The notes under the pieces were generated by a model, which worked only from the letters and a program-made list of their open reading frames with translations, searched no databases and was not told where the DNA came from. A program made the position numbers and the translations under genes. Of a DNA stretch of 64,000 nt, positions 10,836-19,603 are shown piece after piece (the first letter of the stretch is position 1; every line of letters begins with the position of its first letter). Where the stretch lies: contig OX381704.1 of the NCBI GenBank assembly GCA_947462335.1, positions 122,012,065 to 122,076,064 on the forward strand. Reading direction: 5' to 3'. Source of the stretch: Harmothoe impar. Its lineage: Eukaryota > Annelida > Polychaeta > Phyllodocida > Polynoidae.

Positions 10836-11700
10836 ACCATCAGGACCCTCACTTAGTTGTAGCAGGAGTCTGGGCTAGACTAGATACCATCAGGACGCTC
10901 ACTTGGTTGTAGCAGGAGTCTGGGCAGGACTATGCACCACCAGGACCCTTACCTAATTGTGGCAGGAGTCTGTGCAGGACTAGGACTTGGTACCACCAGG
11001 ACCATTACCTAACCGGGCCACCACCAGGACCCTGACCTCGTTATGGCAGAAGTCTGTACAGGACTAGATAGGACCAGGATCCTTAACAAATGAAGGCAAG
11101 AGTCTGGATAGAACTAGGTACCACCAGCACCCTTACCTAGTTGTGGCAGGAGTCTGTACAGGACTATGTACCACCAGCACCCTTAGCTAGTTGTGGCAGA
11201 AGTCTGTACAGGACTATGTACCACCAGCACCCTTAGCTAGTTGTGGCAGGAGTCTGTACAGGACTAGGTACCACCAGGACCCTTACCTAATTGTGGCAGG
11301 AGTCTGTACAGGACTAGGTGCCACCAGGACCCTTACCTAGTTGTAGCAGGAGTCTGTACAGGACTGGGTACCATCAGGACCCTTACCTAGTAGTGGCAGG
11401 AGTCTGTACAGGACCAGGTACCCCCAGAACCCTTACCTAGTAGTAGCAGGAGTCTGTACAGGACTAGGTACCACCAGGACCCTTACCTAGTAGTGGCAGG
11501 AGTCTGTACAGGACCAGGTACCCCCAGAACCCTTACCTAGTAGTAGCAGGAGTCTGTACAGGATCAGGTACCACCAGGACCCTTACCTAGTAGTGGCAGG
11601 AGTCTGTACAGGACCAGGTACCCCCAGAACCCTCACCTAGTAGTGGCAGGAGTCTAAGCATGACTGGGGACTACCAGGACCCATACCTAGTGGTGGCACT
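10836..11700. repeat. 50-bp minisatellite, about 17 units
   Basis: Period 50 (GGACTAGGTACCACCAGGAC at 11261, its variant at 11311). A two-unit alternation appears near 11400-11640, where GGACCAGGTACCCCCAGAAC units alternate with standard units. Confidence 0.9.
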
Positions 11701-12345
11701 ACTATGACCCATACCTTGTATGTGCAGGCTGTGTTACCAATATGATCCTCACATGTCTATATGGGTTGTTTCCCACCTGTTGTAATCTTATACTATTTAT
11801 TTGTCAGAATCATTACCCGCGACACACATTGGGTTGACAATGCTCGGTAGTAACACTATCACATGACAGAGGTGAAATAAGATGGTTTGTGCATTGGCCC
11901 GGCATTAGGTTATCAATTAGAATACAAGATGCCTCCTGAATACCATATTGGACATCACGCTGGCGTTTGGCCCCAGGCACTTAGGCCAAAAAAAAGAAGG
12001 TTTGTTTCAGGTCACCCGACCAACCCTATCAAAACAGAGCCGACCCTACATTGTTTTATGCAATGTTGAAGAATTTACTTATTTTTACCCTTTTTGGGTG
12101 AATTTTTGGGTCTTCGGAAAAAAAAACTACATTTCCTTGCCATGTTACCTGAAACAACATTTTTTTCTTTGGCCTTATTGACAGATCTCAAAGAGGCACA
12201 GGTATAGTACCTGACAAAGGGGTTGTTGGTCAGCACGGTGTGGTACCTGGGCTGATAAGGCAAGCTAGAGGGCAGCCATTGCTGGGAAATCTCTTGTGTT
12301 TTGTTTTGTTTAAATGAGCCCTTCCAAGACTCGTTTATTGACAAA
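11701..12345. repeat. Tail of the minisatellite-bearing repeat, paralogue of 20291-20700
   Basis: TTTCCCACCTGTTGTAA, CTATTTATTTGTC, GACATCAC, AACTCAAAGAGGC/ATCTCAAAGAGGC and CAAAGGGGTTGTTG occur in the same order at 20320-20620. The copy here carries a MITE at 11984-12174 that the other copy lacks. From 12346 to 12698 nothing further was recognised. Confidence 0.75.
11984..12174. mobile_element. 191-bp MITE, GGCCAAAA..TTTGGCC termini, TTA flanks
   Basis: Ends with inverted repeats GGCCAAAAAAAAGAAGGTTT and AACATTTTTTTCTTTGGCC around GTTTCAGGTCACCCGACC and GCCATGTTACCTGAAAC. TTA lies directly outside both ends (11981-11983 and 12175-12177). The paralogue at about 20555 reads CAGGCAACTATTGGCAG with no insertion, an empty site consistent with a 2-3-bp TA-containing duplication. 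Five family members lie in the window. Confidence 0.85.
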
Positions 12346-12698
12346 ATATGCGCTCATGATGCAGCATAACATTTGTTAACATATGATACAAAAATCATCT
12401 CTAGCTTGTTTTAGGTGTTGACTACATAATATTAGGATGAAGAATGTAAATATTCAATAAACATTGATGACATATATATGACTGTTGTTACTTGTGCTTG
12501 TTGCCAAATATCCTGTACACTTTATACTTAGATCATGTAGGCGACACAGACTCATGCCTGCTCCATCTAAGACTGTGGGTTCTGGTACTCCTGGGAATAC
12601 TGTGGAGCTTCCAAAGAACTAGGTCTGCATGTAAGGCATTGGCATCTGGCGTTAAGACCTACTTAATCTGTTAACAAGGAAGGTACCAGTCTCAGTGT
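12346..12698. other. Non-coding, nothing recognised
   Basis: AT-rich single-copy-looking sequence leading up to the TGGAGA target site of the following element. Confidence 0.5.
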
Positions 12699-12784
12699 TG
12701 GAGAAGTAGTATAGTATGTATCGGAACGGGACTATAGTTAAGTACTGTTTATTACTCAATCGACCTGCAGCCAATCAGAGGCCT

Positions 12785-13125
12785 CCATTTGGTCACGTGA
12801 CCGGAAGTGACCTACTTAGGGGATTAGTGGTGACGTCACGTGACCTAGTTAGCCAATCAGAGGCCGCCATTTGGTCACGTGACCGGAAGTGAGGTCATAT
12901 GACCTACTTATGGACCGGAAGTGACTTCATATGACCTATTTAGGGGACCGGAAGTGAGGTCATATGACCTACTTTAGGATCACGTGACCGGAAGTGACCT
13001 GATGAGTCACGTGACCGGAAGTGACGTCACATGACCTAATGGCCAACCGGAAGTGAGTGACCTGATTGAGGATCACGTGACCGGAAGTGACCTGATTGAT
13101 CACGTGACCGGAAGAAGAAGAAGAA
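12785..13125. promoter_or_regulatory. Array of promoter-type motifs in the TIR
   Basis: This stretch repeats GGTCACGTGACCGGAAGTGA with variations. About nine ACCGGAAGT (ETS/GABP-type) sites, several CACGTG sites within GTCACGTGAC (USF/TFEB-type), TGACGTCA (CREB-type) and two CCAATCAG boxes (NF-Y-type) are visible. The opposite TIR repeats the pattern in reverse. Motif identity is seen directly; transcriptional activity is inferred. The sites may instead serve as subterminal transposase-binding repeats. Confidence 0.6.
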
Positions 13126-13189
13126 GTGACGTCACGCGACTTAATGAAGAGATGAGCGTCTTTAAGGGGTCACGCGCTTTAAAATGTGA

Positions 13190-13560
13190 TATCTTTTTTT
13201 TTGGAGGAGGAGGAGGAGGAGGGGGAGGAGGAGGAGGAGGAGGAGAAGGAGGCGAGTCTCTTATTTTTTTCGGTAAACTAATAAAAAACACTACGATATA
13301 AGTTTGTTTTTTTTTTCATTTTTTATTGTTTTACGAGCGACTGGAAGTGACTTATTGAACTAGGTAGAAGCGTTCTTTAGAGTGTATAAAGGGGGGGGAA
13401 GGGAGGGGAGGGGAGGGAAGGGGAGGGGGGCCCCTTTAAGATGCATGGGGAGGGGGGCGCTTTTAGGATGCATGGGGCGAGTGGTGGGGGGGGGAGGGGG
13501 GGAGGGGGGAGGGGGGCACTCTAGGGGGGTGGGGGGGCACTCTAAGGGGCGTTTGTCTCT
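13190..13560. repeat. Purine-rich tracts inside the left TIR
   Basis: A (GGA)n-like tract at about 13202-13255 and long G runs at about 13390-13550. The G-rich part contains TTTAAGATGCATGGGG and GGCACTCT, both also present beside the G-runs in the 9.5-kb element (27560-27640). Candidate G-quadruplex sequence. Confidence 0.75.
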
Positions 13561-13595
13561 TTTAAGAAAAAAAAAAAAGAAAAAGATTTCAATCG

Positions 13596-13637
13596 AGAGA
13601 CACGCTTCTTCCTCTCGAGAGGAAGAAGCGTGTCTCT
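13596..13637. repeat. 42-bp perfect palindrome in the TIR
   Basis: A perfect inverted repeat centred on CTCGAG, with arms AGAGACACGCTTCTTCCTCT and its complement. The related element has a hairpin at the equivalent place (27650-27696) starting AGACTCGCTTCTCT, so the structure is kept while its sequence drifts. Confidence 0.85.
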
Positions 13638-13786
13638 TCGTTTTTTTTGTTTATCACGTGCTTCGATGAGGCGATCAGCTGCGACTGGAGGAAGTGACAC
13701 TTTAAGAGGGCGCGCGTCTTAATTGTTATGATATTTTTTTTTTTACTTACTAATAAAGAAGACGTATGAAAATAAAACACAACAAT

Positions 13787-14527
13787 TCACATGTCCGTCG
13801 TTCTCGTTGTTTCTTGCTTGATAAAGTCAAGTAATATCGGGATGCCGAGGTCAAACTTTCCCATGTCCTCAGTCAACACTCGAAGGAGTTCAAAAGGTGT
13901 ACCGCCGGCACCGTCAGCTTCATCTTGCCACATTTTCAACACTCGGAAGGCCCACTCAGCGGGACTTCCTCCGTATTCGCATTCTTCAGCGATCTTATCT
14001 AACCTCTCAGGCGACAATTTTAAATGGTCCCCCACCTCTTTCCACCTGCTACCTAGACGTCTGCCGAGGGTGCCCAAGTGCTTATGCATCGCGCGCGAGT
14101 TGGGGTTTTCGAAATCCAACCCCTGTCTGTGGAGAAGGGACATCCACTGAGCCAACAGTTCCACGCGTCTAATGCGGGTGAAGACGCGACCGAGCTCTCC
14201 CCATCTATGACGATGCGGGGTTTCACCCCACCAGACTCGGAACATCGCCGTACACAGCTCCTCCGGTGTCTTGACACTGCGCTCTCCTAGAGCATCCATA
14301 CGGGCGGCGGTAACTTTTAAGCTACTGCCCAACTCTCTCCAACAGCCGCTCAACTCTTTACCTAGTTGACGAAGCAAGGCGTCGCTATAGGCTAACCGCC
14401 GCTGTCCTACCTCTCTGTTCTCCCCATCGGTCTGCCTCGCGCGTCTCACGTCGTCAAGCCGCATTAACTTTTTTTCAGGTGGACAAGGCGGTGAAGGCGA
14501 GCTTGAAAGTGGAATAGCTTGAGCCAT
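13787..14527 (-). CDS. Tandem death-domain protein, 246 aa, transposon cargo
   Basis: An intact ORF from an ATG at 14527 to a TGA at 13787-13789. Two death-fold regions are visible. The first spans about residues 48-130, with LG at 55-56, W63-R-E-L-G 63-67, leucine-rich helices and FRVWW 96-100. The second spans about 147-237, with RRLGSRWKEVGDHLKLSPER at 156-175 and AFRVLKMWQ at 193-201. Spacing of LG, W, the hydrophobic helix positions and the late aromatic follows the death-domain pattern (W..LG..L, then L..W). The N-terminal ~20 residues are Ser/Pro-rich. There is no kinase, caspase, TIR or transmembrane segment. Family knowledge: such domains self-associate in apoptosis and innate-immune signalling. 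A cytoplasmic adaptor or decoy role is inferred. Its coding sequence is GC-richer than its AT-rich flanks and ends exactly at the left TIR. Promoter and polyadenylation site are not evident. Confidence 0.8.
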   Translation of the reverse strand: MAQAIPLSSSPSPPCPPEKKLMRLDDVRRARQTDGENREVGQRRLAYSDALLRQLGKELSGCWRELGSSLKVTAARMDALGERSVKTPEELCTAMFRVWWGETPHRHRWGELGRVFTRIRRVELLAQWMSLLHRQGLDFENPNSRAMHKHLGTLGRRLGSRWKEVGDHLKLSPERLDKIAEECEYGGSPAEWAFRVLKMWQDEADGAGGTPFELLRVLTEDMGKFDLGIPILLDFIKQETTRTTDM

Positions 14528-14759
14528 CTCGTCTCGTCTTGGCGGCGGCGGCGTACAGAAGAAACAAAACCCTCAGGAACCAGACGACTTCTTGGATGTT
14601 CTTCGCCAACGAAAAACTCTCATTGCTGTAAATAGAAACTTCAAAGTGGTGCGAAACAAAATGGTCACCTACACCATAGAGAAAGACGGCGTGCGCTACT
14701 TGTATTATAAGCGTCGCGTGCATTCTGACGGTGTGACAACGAGTCCTTTAGAGATATGA
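14523..14759 (+). CDS. Small basic ORF or 3' exon, unknown function
   Basis: A 78-codon open frame between stops, on the strand opposite and just upstream of the death-domain start. It has no early ATG; the first is at 14661. A possible splice acceptor (GTACAG at 14553-14558) precedes QKKQNPQEPDDFLDVLRQ. The C-terminal part (VTYTIEKDG, then RYLYYKRR) is basic and uses GC-ending codons, which looks coding. Downstream lie A-rich sequence, an AATAAA at about 14840 and a GT-rich stretch, a plausible 3' end. No family was recognised. It may instead be antisense 5' UTR of the death-domain gene. Confidence 0.35.
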   Translation, partial: AISSRLGGGGVQKKQNPQEPDDFLDVLRQRKTLIAVNRNFKVVRNKMVTYTIEKDGVRYLYYKRRVHSDGVTTSPLEI

Positions 14760-14848
14760 AAAAAAAAAAAATAAGCGTGTGCATCTTTTCAAAAATAGAG
14801 TGTTTATCAAGATTGAAAAAAAAAGAAATAAAAAAAATAAAATAAAAT

Positions 14849-15393
14849 ATTGTTGTGTTTTTATTTTCATACGTCTTCTTTTACTAGTAAGTCGCGCAGT
14901 CTCTTAAAGCGTCACTCATGTGACGACGTCGCTTCCAGTCACGTGATCCTAAAGACCCTCACTTCCTAAACAAAAAACTTCTTCTTCCGCTCACGTGATC
15001 AATCAAGTCACTTCCGGTCACGTGATCCTCAATGAGGTCACTCACTTCCGGTCGGCCATTAGGTCATGTGACGTCACTTCCGCTCACGTGACTCATCAGG
15101 TCACTTCCGGTCACGTGATCCTAAATTAAGTCATATGACGTCACTTCCGGTCCCCTAAGTAGGTCAGTAGGTTACCCAGAATGCACCACTAATCCCCTAA
15201 GTAGGTCACTTCCGGTCACGTGACCAAATGGTGGCCTCTGATTGGCTGCAGGGTTACCCAGAATGCACCACTAATCCCCTAAGTAGGTCACTTCCGGTCA
15301 CGTGACCAAATGGAGGCCTCTGATTGGCTGCATGTCGATTGAGTAATAAACAGTACTTAACTATAGTCCCGTTCCGATACATACTATACTACT
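14849..15393 (-). repeat. Right TIR of the death-domain element
   Basis: Reverse complement of the left TIR without the G-rich/palindrome block. It has a local duplication: the stretch from GGTTACCCAGAATGCACCAC through GTAGGTCACTTCCGGTCACG occurs twice (about 15170-15230 and 15250-15310). The element ends ..CTATACTACT immediately before the second TGGAGA. Confidence 0.85.
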
Positions 15394-15689
15394 TGGAGAG
15401 TATTGGGTAAAGAATATAGAGGAAATCGGAATAAAAGCGCAACATATTACACCTTTTGAATTTTATTATAATCATAAAGACACAAAACTGCTTCGTTTTT
15501 AATTGAGATATATTTTGTATTTACCACTATCCAACAGCATCATAATGAGAAATGTGAGTTATCTGCTCAAGCTGCATTATGACAACAAATCTAATTATTT
15601 TATAGCAAGTTGCCGTCTTTGAAGCGTTCAATAGTACAAAACACGGCTGATAAGGTAGTGTGTACTTATATGGCGCGGCCCTCTCCATG

Positions 15690-16290
15690 TGCCCCTGGAG
15701 ATGTAGGGGGTAAGCAGCACTAATTAAGTCATTAGTCATGGAGGAGCGACTTTTTTCTCGTTTTTGTCCTGAGGCATTTTGGTCCTCAACCTAGTGTCAT
15801 TTAACCTAGGGAGGCATATCAAGAGCCGGTCACAACAAAGCTGTAACAAATTTAATATGGTCTGCATGGTTTCTCAGACTGTTGGGATTGGGAAGAGTAG
15901 GAAAATAACTGCTACCAATCTAAGAGCATGTCAGGTGCAGCAAATCTCTCCTTCAGACTACCTTACAGACTAGTGAATGTAGCATCTAGTAGATGCCCAG
16001 GGCTGGTTGTACCTCAGGACGGCAGAGGGCTCTGGGGGCCAGCATCAGTGAGGATTACTGTCATAATGTAGAATGATGAGTAGTTAAGGAAACCGACCTC
16101 AGGGCGGTGGTTACCATGCCATCCGCCTACGGTAACTCCGCAGAAGGACAGACCATACGGCCACCTATAGAAGGGCAGACCACTCATCTTGTAAAGGTCA
16201 CTAGGCTGAAGGTTGAGTAGCGAGACAAGATGTAAGTGATGTGAATCAAGAATAGAGAGCTTAGTGTAGGGTGATATATTACCAAGTATA
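15690..16290. repeat. Interspersed repeat R1, longer copy
   Basis: Shares with 21520-22190, in order, CACTAATTAAGTC.TTAGTCATGG, GTCCTGAGGCATTTTGGTC, GGGCGGTGGTTACCATGCCA and GAAGGGCA.ACCACTCATC. No ORF of note. Confidence 0.75.
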
Positions 16291-17444
16291 TGTATTTATA
16301 TTTGTTTATATATAGATATCAGTGTTATGATACATTACAGCGAGGAAGGAACGGTTGTCAATATAAATAGATTGTTTTAATGGTTTAACGCTTCGGGGAC
16401 TGGGATTTTGGGTTCTGTGACATTCTCACAGCAAACTGTGGAAGGGCGCGGGAAAGTTGTGTGTGTGTGCTGACCAGTGTCTGGTTGTCCTATATCTCCA
16501 TGGTAACACAGCCTTGACCCTGGAACGGGGAGCAGCGCAGCTGTTATCAACTGCCTCCCCGACTAGTACATGTACAGGCCTACGATGTTCCATTGCTGTA
16601 TTGCTTTCAGCATATTTTATGCATTGCAATAGCACTTAACTACCTGTTTTCTTAGATAACCATTCTATTTTGATGCATTGTGACATGTGGAAACTATGGC
16701 ATATTTTTGTCAAACCCGCTGTTTCTTGTTGTTGGGCACTCATTATCGAGATCAGGTGTTAAAGGTTGGTTTTCCCTTAAGTTTAAGCAGTTTATCTAAA
16801 GGAATTGATATGATGACAGGAACGATAGAAATAAATCATAACCCCAAAATATTCTTTCAAGTAAATTCTAAGTAAAAATTGAGTTAGCTTTGAAAAAAGT
16901 ACATATATCTATGTAGCCTCTTTTGGTTCATCTGGTACTTCAAGCCTGATTCATTGGGGTGGGGACTAGCGGCCAACTAATGCAGTTTTACAAATAGGGG
17001 AATCAAACCTGATGAGAAATGCAGCCAATTGTCTACAGTAAATAGGTCCTTCAGCCAGGCCCCCTTCAGTACCCCTTCATCAGCCCCCTTCAGTGCCCCT
17101 TCATCCGCCCCCTTCAGTACCCCTCCATCAGCCAATCACAGGGACATTCCTTACCAATGAAATTTGGTTACGTAGTTAAGGATGCATATATTGTTGACGT
17201 TCGCGCTCTCAATACGGCAAACAAATGCTCATTATTTACCATGTTAGAAGGCTTGCAGCCTAAATCGGACTTGGAATTCCAAGCCCATACGTCAGATTAC
17301 CAATTTATTCACCCAGCCCCAAACTAGTCCATTGAATTGGTAACGCAATTCTCATTCATGTCTGCAAATCTATTTTAGATTGAAACACCATATATATCCC
17401 TCCCTAGAGTAATGCGGATCATTATGCTATTATATTATACAGAT
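16291..17444. other. Non-coding, with a 24-bp tandem repeat at 17049-17133
   Basis: Apart from about 3.5 copies of CCCCCTTCAGTACCCCTTCA-type 24-bp units, nothing was recognised. Short ORFs at 16426-16639 lie on both strands of the same DNA and show no domain. Confidence 0.5.
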
Positions 17445-17600
17445 AGGGCAGGGTGTGGCTGAGGTACAGGTAGGTAGCAGTCATTACCTGTCTATAATGG
17501 ACCTGTAGTCAGGACATGTGACACAGCTCAGGTAACTGTAAGACGCTAACACCTCTCACAGCTCTCTGCATTCTACGTAAGCTAATAATACAGCTCTAAG
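17445..17600. repeat. Dispersed repeat, shared with 3670-4075
   Basis: GGGCAGGGTGTGGCTGAGGT through ACGCTAACACCTCTCAC matches the flanks of an insertion-bearing copy at 3670-4075 and shows what that locus looked like without the ~270-bp insert. Confidence 0.6.
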
Positions 17601-17606
17601 GCCCCA

Positions 17607-17710
17607 ATGAAAGGGTTTGTTTCAGGTCACCCGACCCAGGCTATCAAAACAGGGCCGACCCTACGTTTTTTTATGCAATTTTGAAGAAATGTTTATACCT
17701 TTACGCTATT
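17607..17710 (+). mobile_element. MITE of the GGTTTGTTTCAGGT family, right end missing
   Basis: GGGTTTGTTTCAGGTCACCC and TATCAAAACAGGGCCGACCC match the 11984 and 37847 copies. The sequence leaves the family after TTTTGAAGAAATGTTTATAC, so the right half is deleted. Confidence 0.75.
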
Positions 17711-17844
17711 CAGCACACTGTAGGTTGTAGGAATAGTAATGCCATATACTAGGTAAAATGATACTTTAGACAGGTGATTCCAACTGCCTCCACCCTTCAG
17801 GAGGACCATGTAGCAACACGCTGTTGGCCACTTGTTCACCCTCC

Positions 17845-17885
17845 GGCCGCATTTCACTTGGCCTAAGGCCTCGTGAAATACAGCC
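17845..17885. repeat. Short hairpin, GGCCGCATTTCAC..GTGAAATACAGCC
   Basis: An inverted repeat with a ~15-base loop (TTGGCCTAAGGCCTC). A sister hairpin with different arms but similar loop position lies at 22251-22291. Confidence 0.65.
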
Positions 17886-17904
17886 CAAGGTCCACTCGTC
17901 CTGA

Positions 17905-18065
17905 GTCAGCCCCGGTCTCGGAATTACAGAATGTCCCAGCCCCACTGCTGCCCCCTGGAGAGGAGGCAGGTCATGAAGTGCCTGCAGCTGAGCTGGTCAG
18001 CGCGGCCAGAAATACCCCACTTCCTGTCAGCTTCTGGGAAACAACAGGGAAGGCAGAGAGAAGTG
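17905..18065. repeat. Interspersed repeat S, presumptive seed of the 22.5-kb minisatellite
   Basis: CCCCACTGCTGCCCCCTGGA and CAGCGCGGCCAGAAATACCC recur at 26283-26365, and a diverged copy lies at 26700-27060. The CAGCCCCAGTGCTGCCCCCT part is also the core of the minisatellite unit at 22494-26312. That array therefore probably arose by tandem amplification within one copy of this repeat. Confidence 0.7.
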
Positions 18066-18534
18066 CCATTTAGAGACAAGTCTCAAGGTCACACAGTAGG
18101 CCACTGGGTCTGTAAACTCAACTTGCGTATTTCTTAAATTAGACGATACATCGTTATGGACAGGAAGTAGGCTGGAATAGGGCCTTCTGGGACAGTCATG
18201 TGACACCTGTCTTGCATACATATGGGGGTCCCTCATAACCTTAGTTCTTCTACTGTAAGCTGTTTCCGGTTCTTGAGACAAGTTTGTCAGTGAACAATAT
18301 CAAAGTCAAGCTTAATACTTGCAAAACTATGGTTAATTGAATGAACAGCAAGATTACCAAGGTAAAAATATGATCTGGTGAGAAGCTTTCAGTCCCTTAT
18401 TGCAGGTACAGCTTTGTATGGGGAACAATGCTGTTGTCATACAACCAATAACATTGTACTGATACCATTGTCTGACAGTGTGCAGAGAAAGATGATTATA
18501 TTCAGATGAAGCCAATATGAACATTGCCCTGGAG
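18066..18534. other. Non-coding, nothing recognised
   Basis: No repeat partner or credible ORF was seen. Confidence 0.5.
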
Positions 18535-18727
18535 GTCCTTAGCTAGTAGTGGCAGGGGTCGGGGTAGGACTAGGTGCCATCAAGACCCTTACCTAATTGT
18601 GGCAGGAGTCTGGGTAGGACTAGGTATCAGCAGGACCCTGTACTAGTTAGCCTAGGTACCACCAGGACCCCTACCTAGTGGTGGCAGGAATCTGTACAGG
18701 ACTACATGCCACCTGGACCCTTACCTA

Positions 18728-19564
18728 CCCAGTAAACACAATTACGTTGGTCATACTTAAATTAACGTTGTTTTTTGGTCTGAACGACGTAATTTTGGAA
18801 GGTTTATCAACGTTAGAACGTTAAGGTTTATTAACCAATCTCAAACCTGCAGGTCTGATTCACGTAGCTCAGACGTAAATCTACGTTCAACTTTACATAG
18901 TGGGATTCAGACAAATATATCTCAGACATATTCACATTAACAAAAAATATTTATACAAACTAACTATTATCATTCTTAATCACATTTCTTTCTATATAAA
19001 TATAGTACATCTTTGTAGTTTAACTGAACAGCCTGACAGTATAGATCTATTGCATAGTTTTGGCTGCAGAGAGGCTTTGTATTTCTTCCATTACCACCAA
19101 TGTGGTGTCTGCCCAGTAAAGTGCCGTAATGTGCATATCAATGCACAATTCTTTAACCTGCTGTCCATCATATATAATTATCAAATTGTATATGGTTCAT
19201 TTGCATAACATTTAATTCATAATTAATGAGAAATTACTGCTTGAATGTGGTAGATTAGTTAAAGAGCTGTCATATTCTCTCCACAGTTGAAAGTGCTGCC
19301 ACCTAGTGTGAAACTGAGAAGTTATATACCCAATTGAAGTTAATTACGTAGATTAATGTAGATCTACGTAGATTTGTTACGTAGATTCACGTCTGAATGA
19401 GGCAGATAAACGTAAATCAGACATCTATGTCTGTTGAACGTAAATAAACCTTCATGTTTTGACGTCTACAAACCTTCCAAATTTACTAATCTCAAACCTT
19501 TGGTTGGAAAACTACCTAGAGAAACCTCTGAGCTACGTTGGAATTACGTAGGGTGTTTACTGGG
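18728..19564. mobile_element. 837-bp non-autonomous element, CCCAGTAAACAC termini, TA target
   Basis: Ends are CCCAGTAAACAC and GTGTTTACTGGG, flanked by TA at 18726-18727 and 19565-19566. The inferred empty site equals a normal minisatellite unit, which confirms the TA duplication. Subterminal regions are rich in ACGT-containing inverted motifs (ACGTAG, AACGTT). The 102-codon ORF at 18900-19208 has no transposase features. Confidence 0.85.
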
Positions 19565-19603
19565 TAGTAGTAGCAGGTGTATTCACTTGTGGTGGCAGGA
19601 CTA

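Larger units (their letters stand above)
12705..13786 (+). repeat. Left TIR of the death-domain element
   Basis: Pairs with 14849-15393 read in reverse. The outer ~420 bp and the innermost ~100 bp (around GAAGACGTATGAAAATAAAA) match the right TIR. About 480 bp between them (roughly 13180-13660) is absent from the right side. This extra block holds a (GGA)n tract, G-rich runs and a long palindrome, also found in both TIRs of the 9.5-kb relative. The right TIR has therefore probably lost it. The TIR ends where the death-domain stop codon begins. Confidence 0.85.
12705..15393. mobile_element. 2.7-kb Polinton-type TIR transposon carrying a death-domain ORF
   Basis: Both ends carry the same inverted terminus, 5'-AGTAGTATAGTATGTATCGG, and TGGAGA occurs exactly outside each end (12699-12704 and 15394-15399), a 6-bp target duplication. 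TIRs are about 0.5-1.1 kb. The element at 27114-36614 has the same termini and another 6-bp duplication, so the family is real. Known class features: Polintons/Mavericks have 5'-AG termini, 6-bp duplications and TIRs of hundreds of bp. IS3EU (6 bp) and Dada (6-7 bp) have similar duplications but, as I recall them, other termini. No integrase, DNA polymerase, ATPase or capsid gene is present, so the copy is non-autonomous. Its interior is filled by an intact minus-strand ORF with two death domains and a small plus-strand ORF. Transposon status is firm; the Polinton label is an inference. Confidence 0.85.

Noticed and set aside
13053..13301. Poly-Gly/poly-Pro ORFs in the left TIR
   Set aside because: Translation of the purine-rich tract; both strands are open and no domain is present.
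16426..16639. Opposing ORFs of 60-69 codons with Cys-containing peptides
   Set aside because: Open on both strands over the same bases, no family resemblance, and no repeat or splice support.
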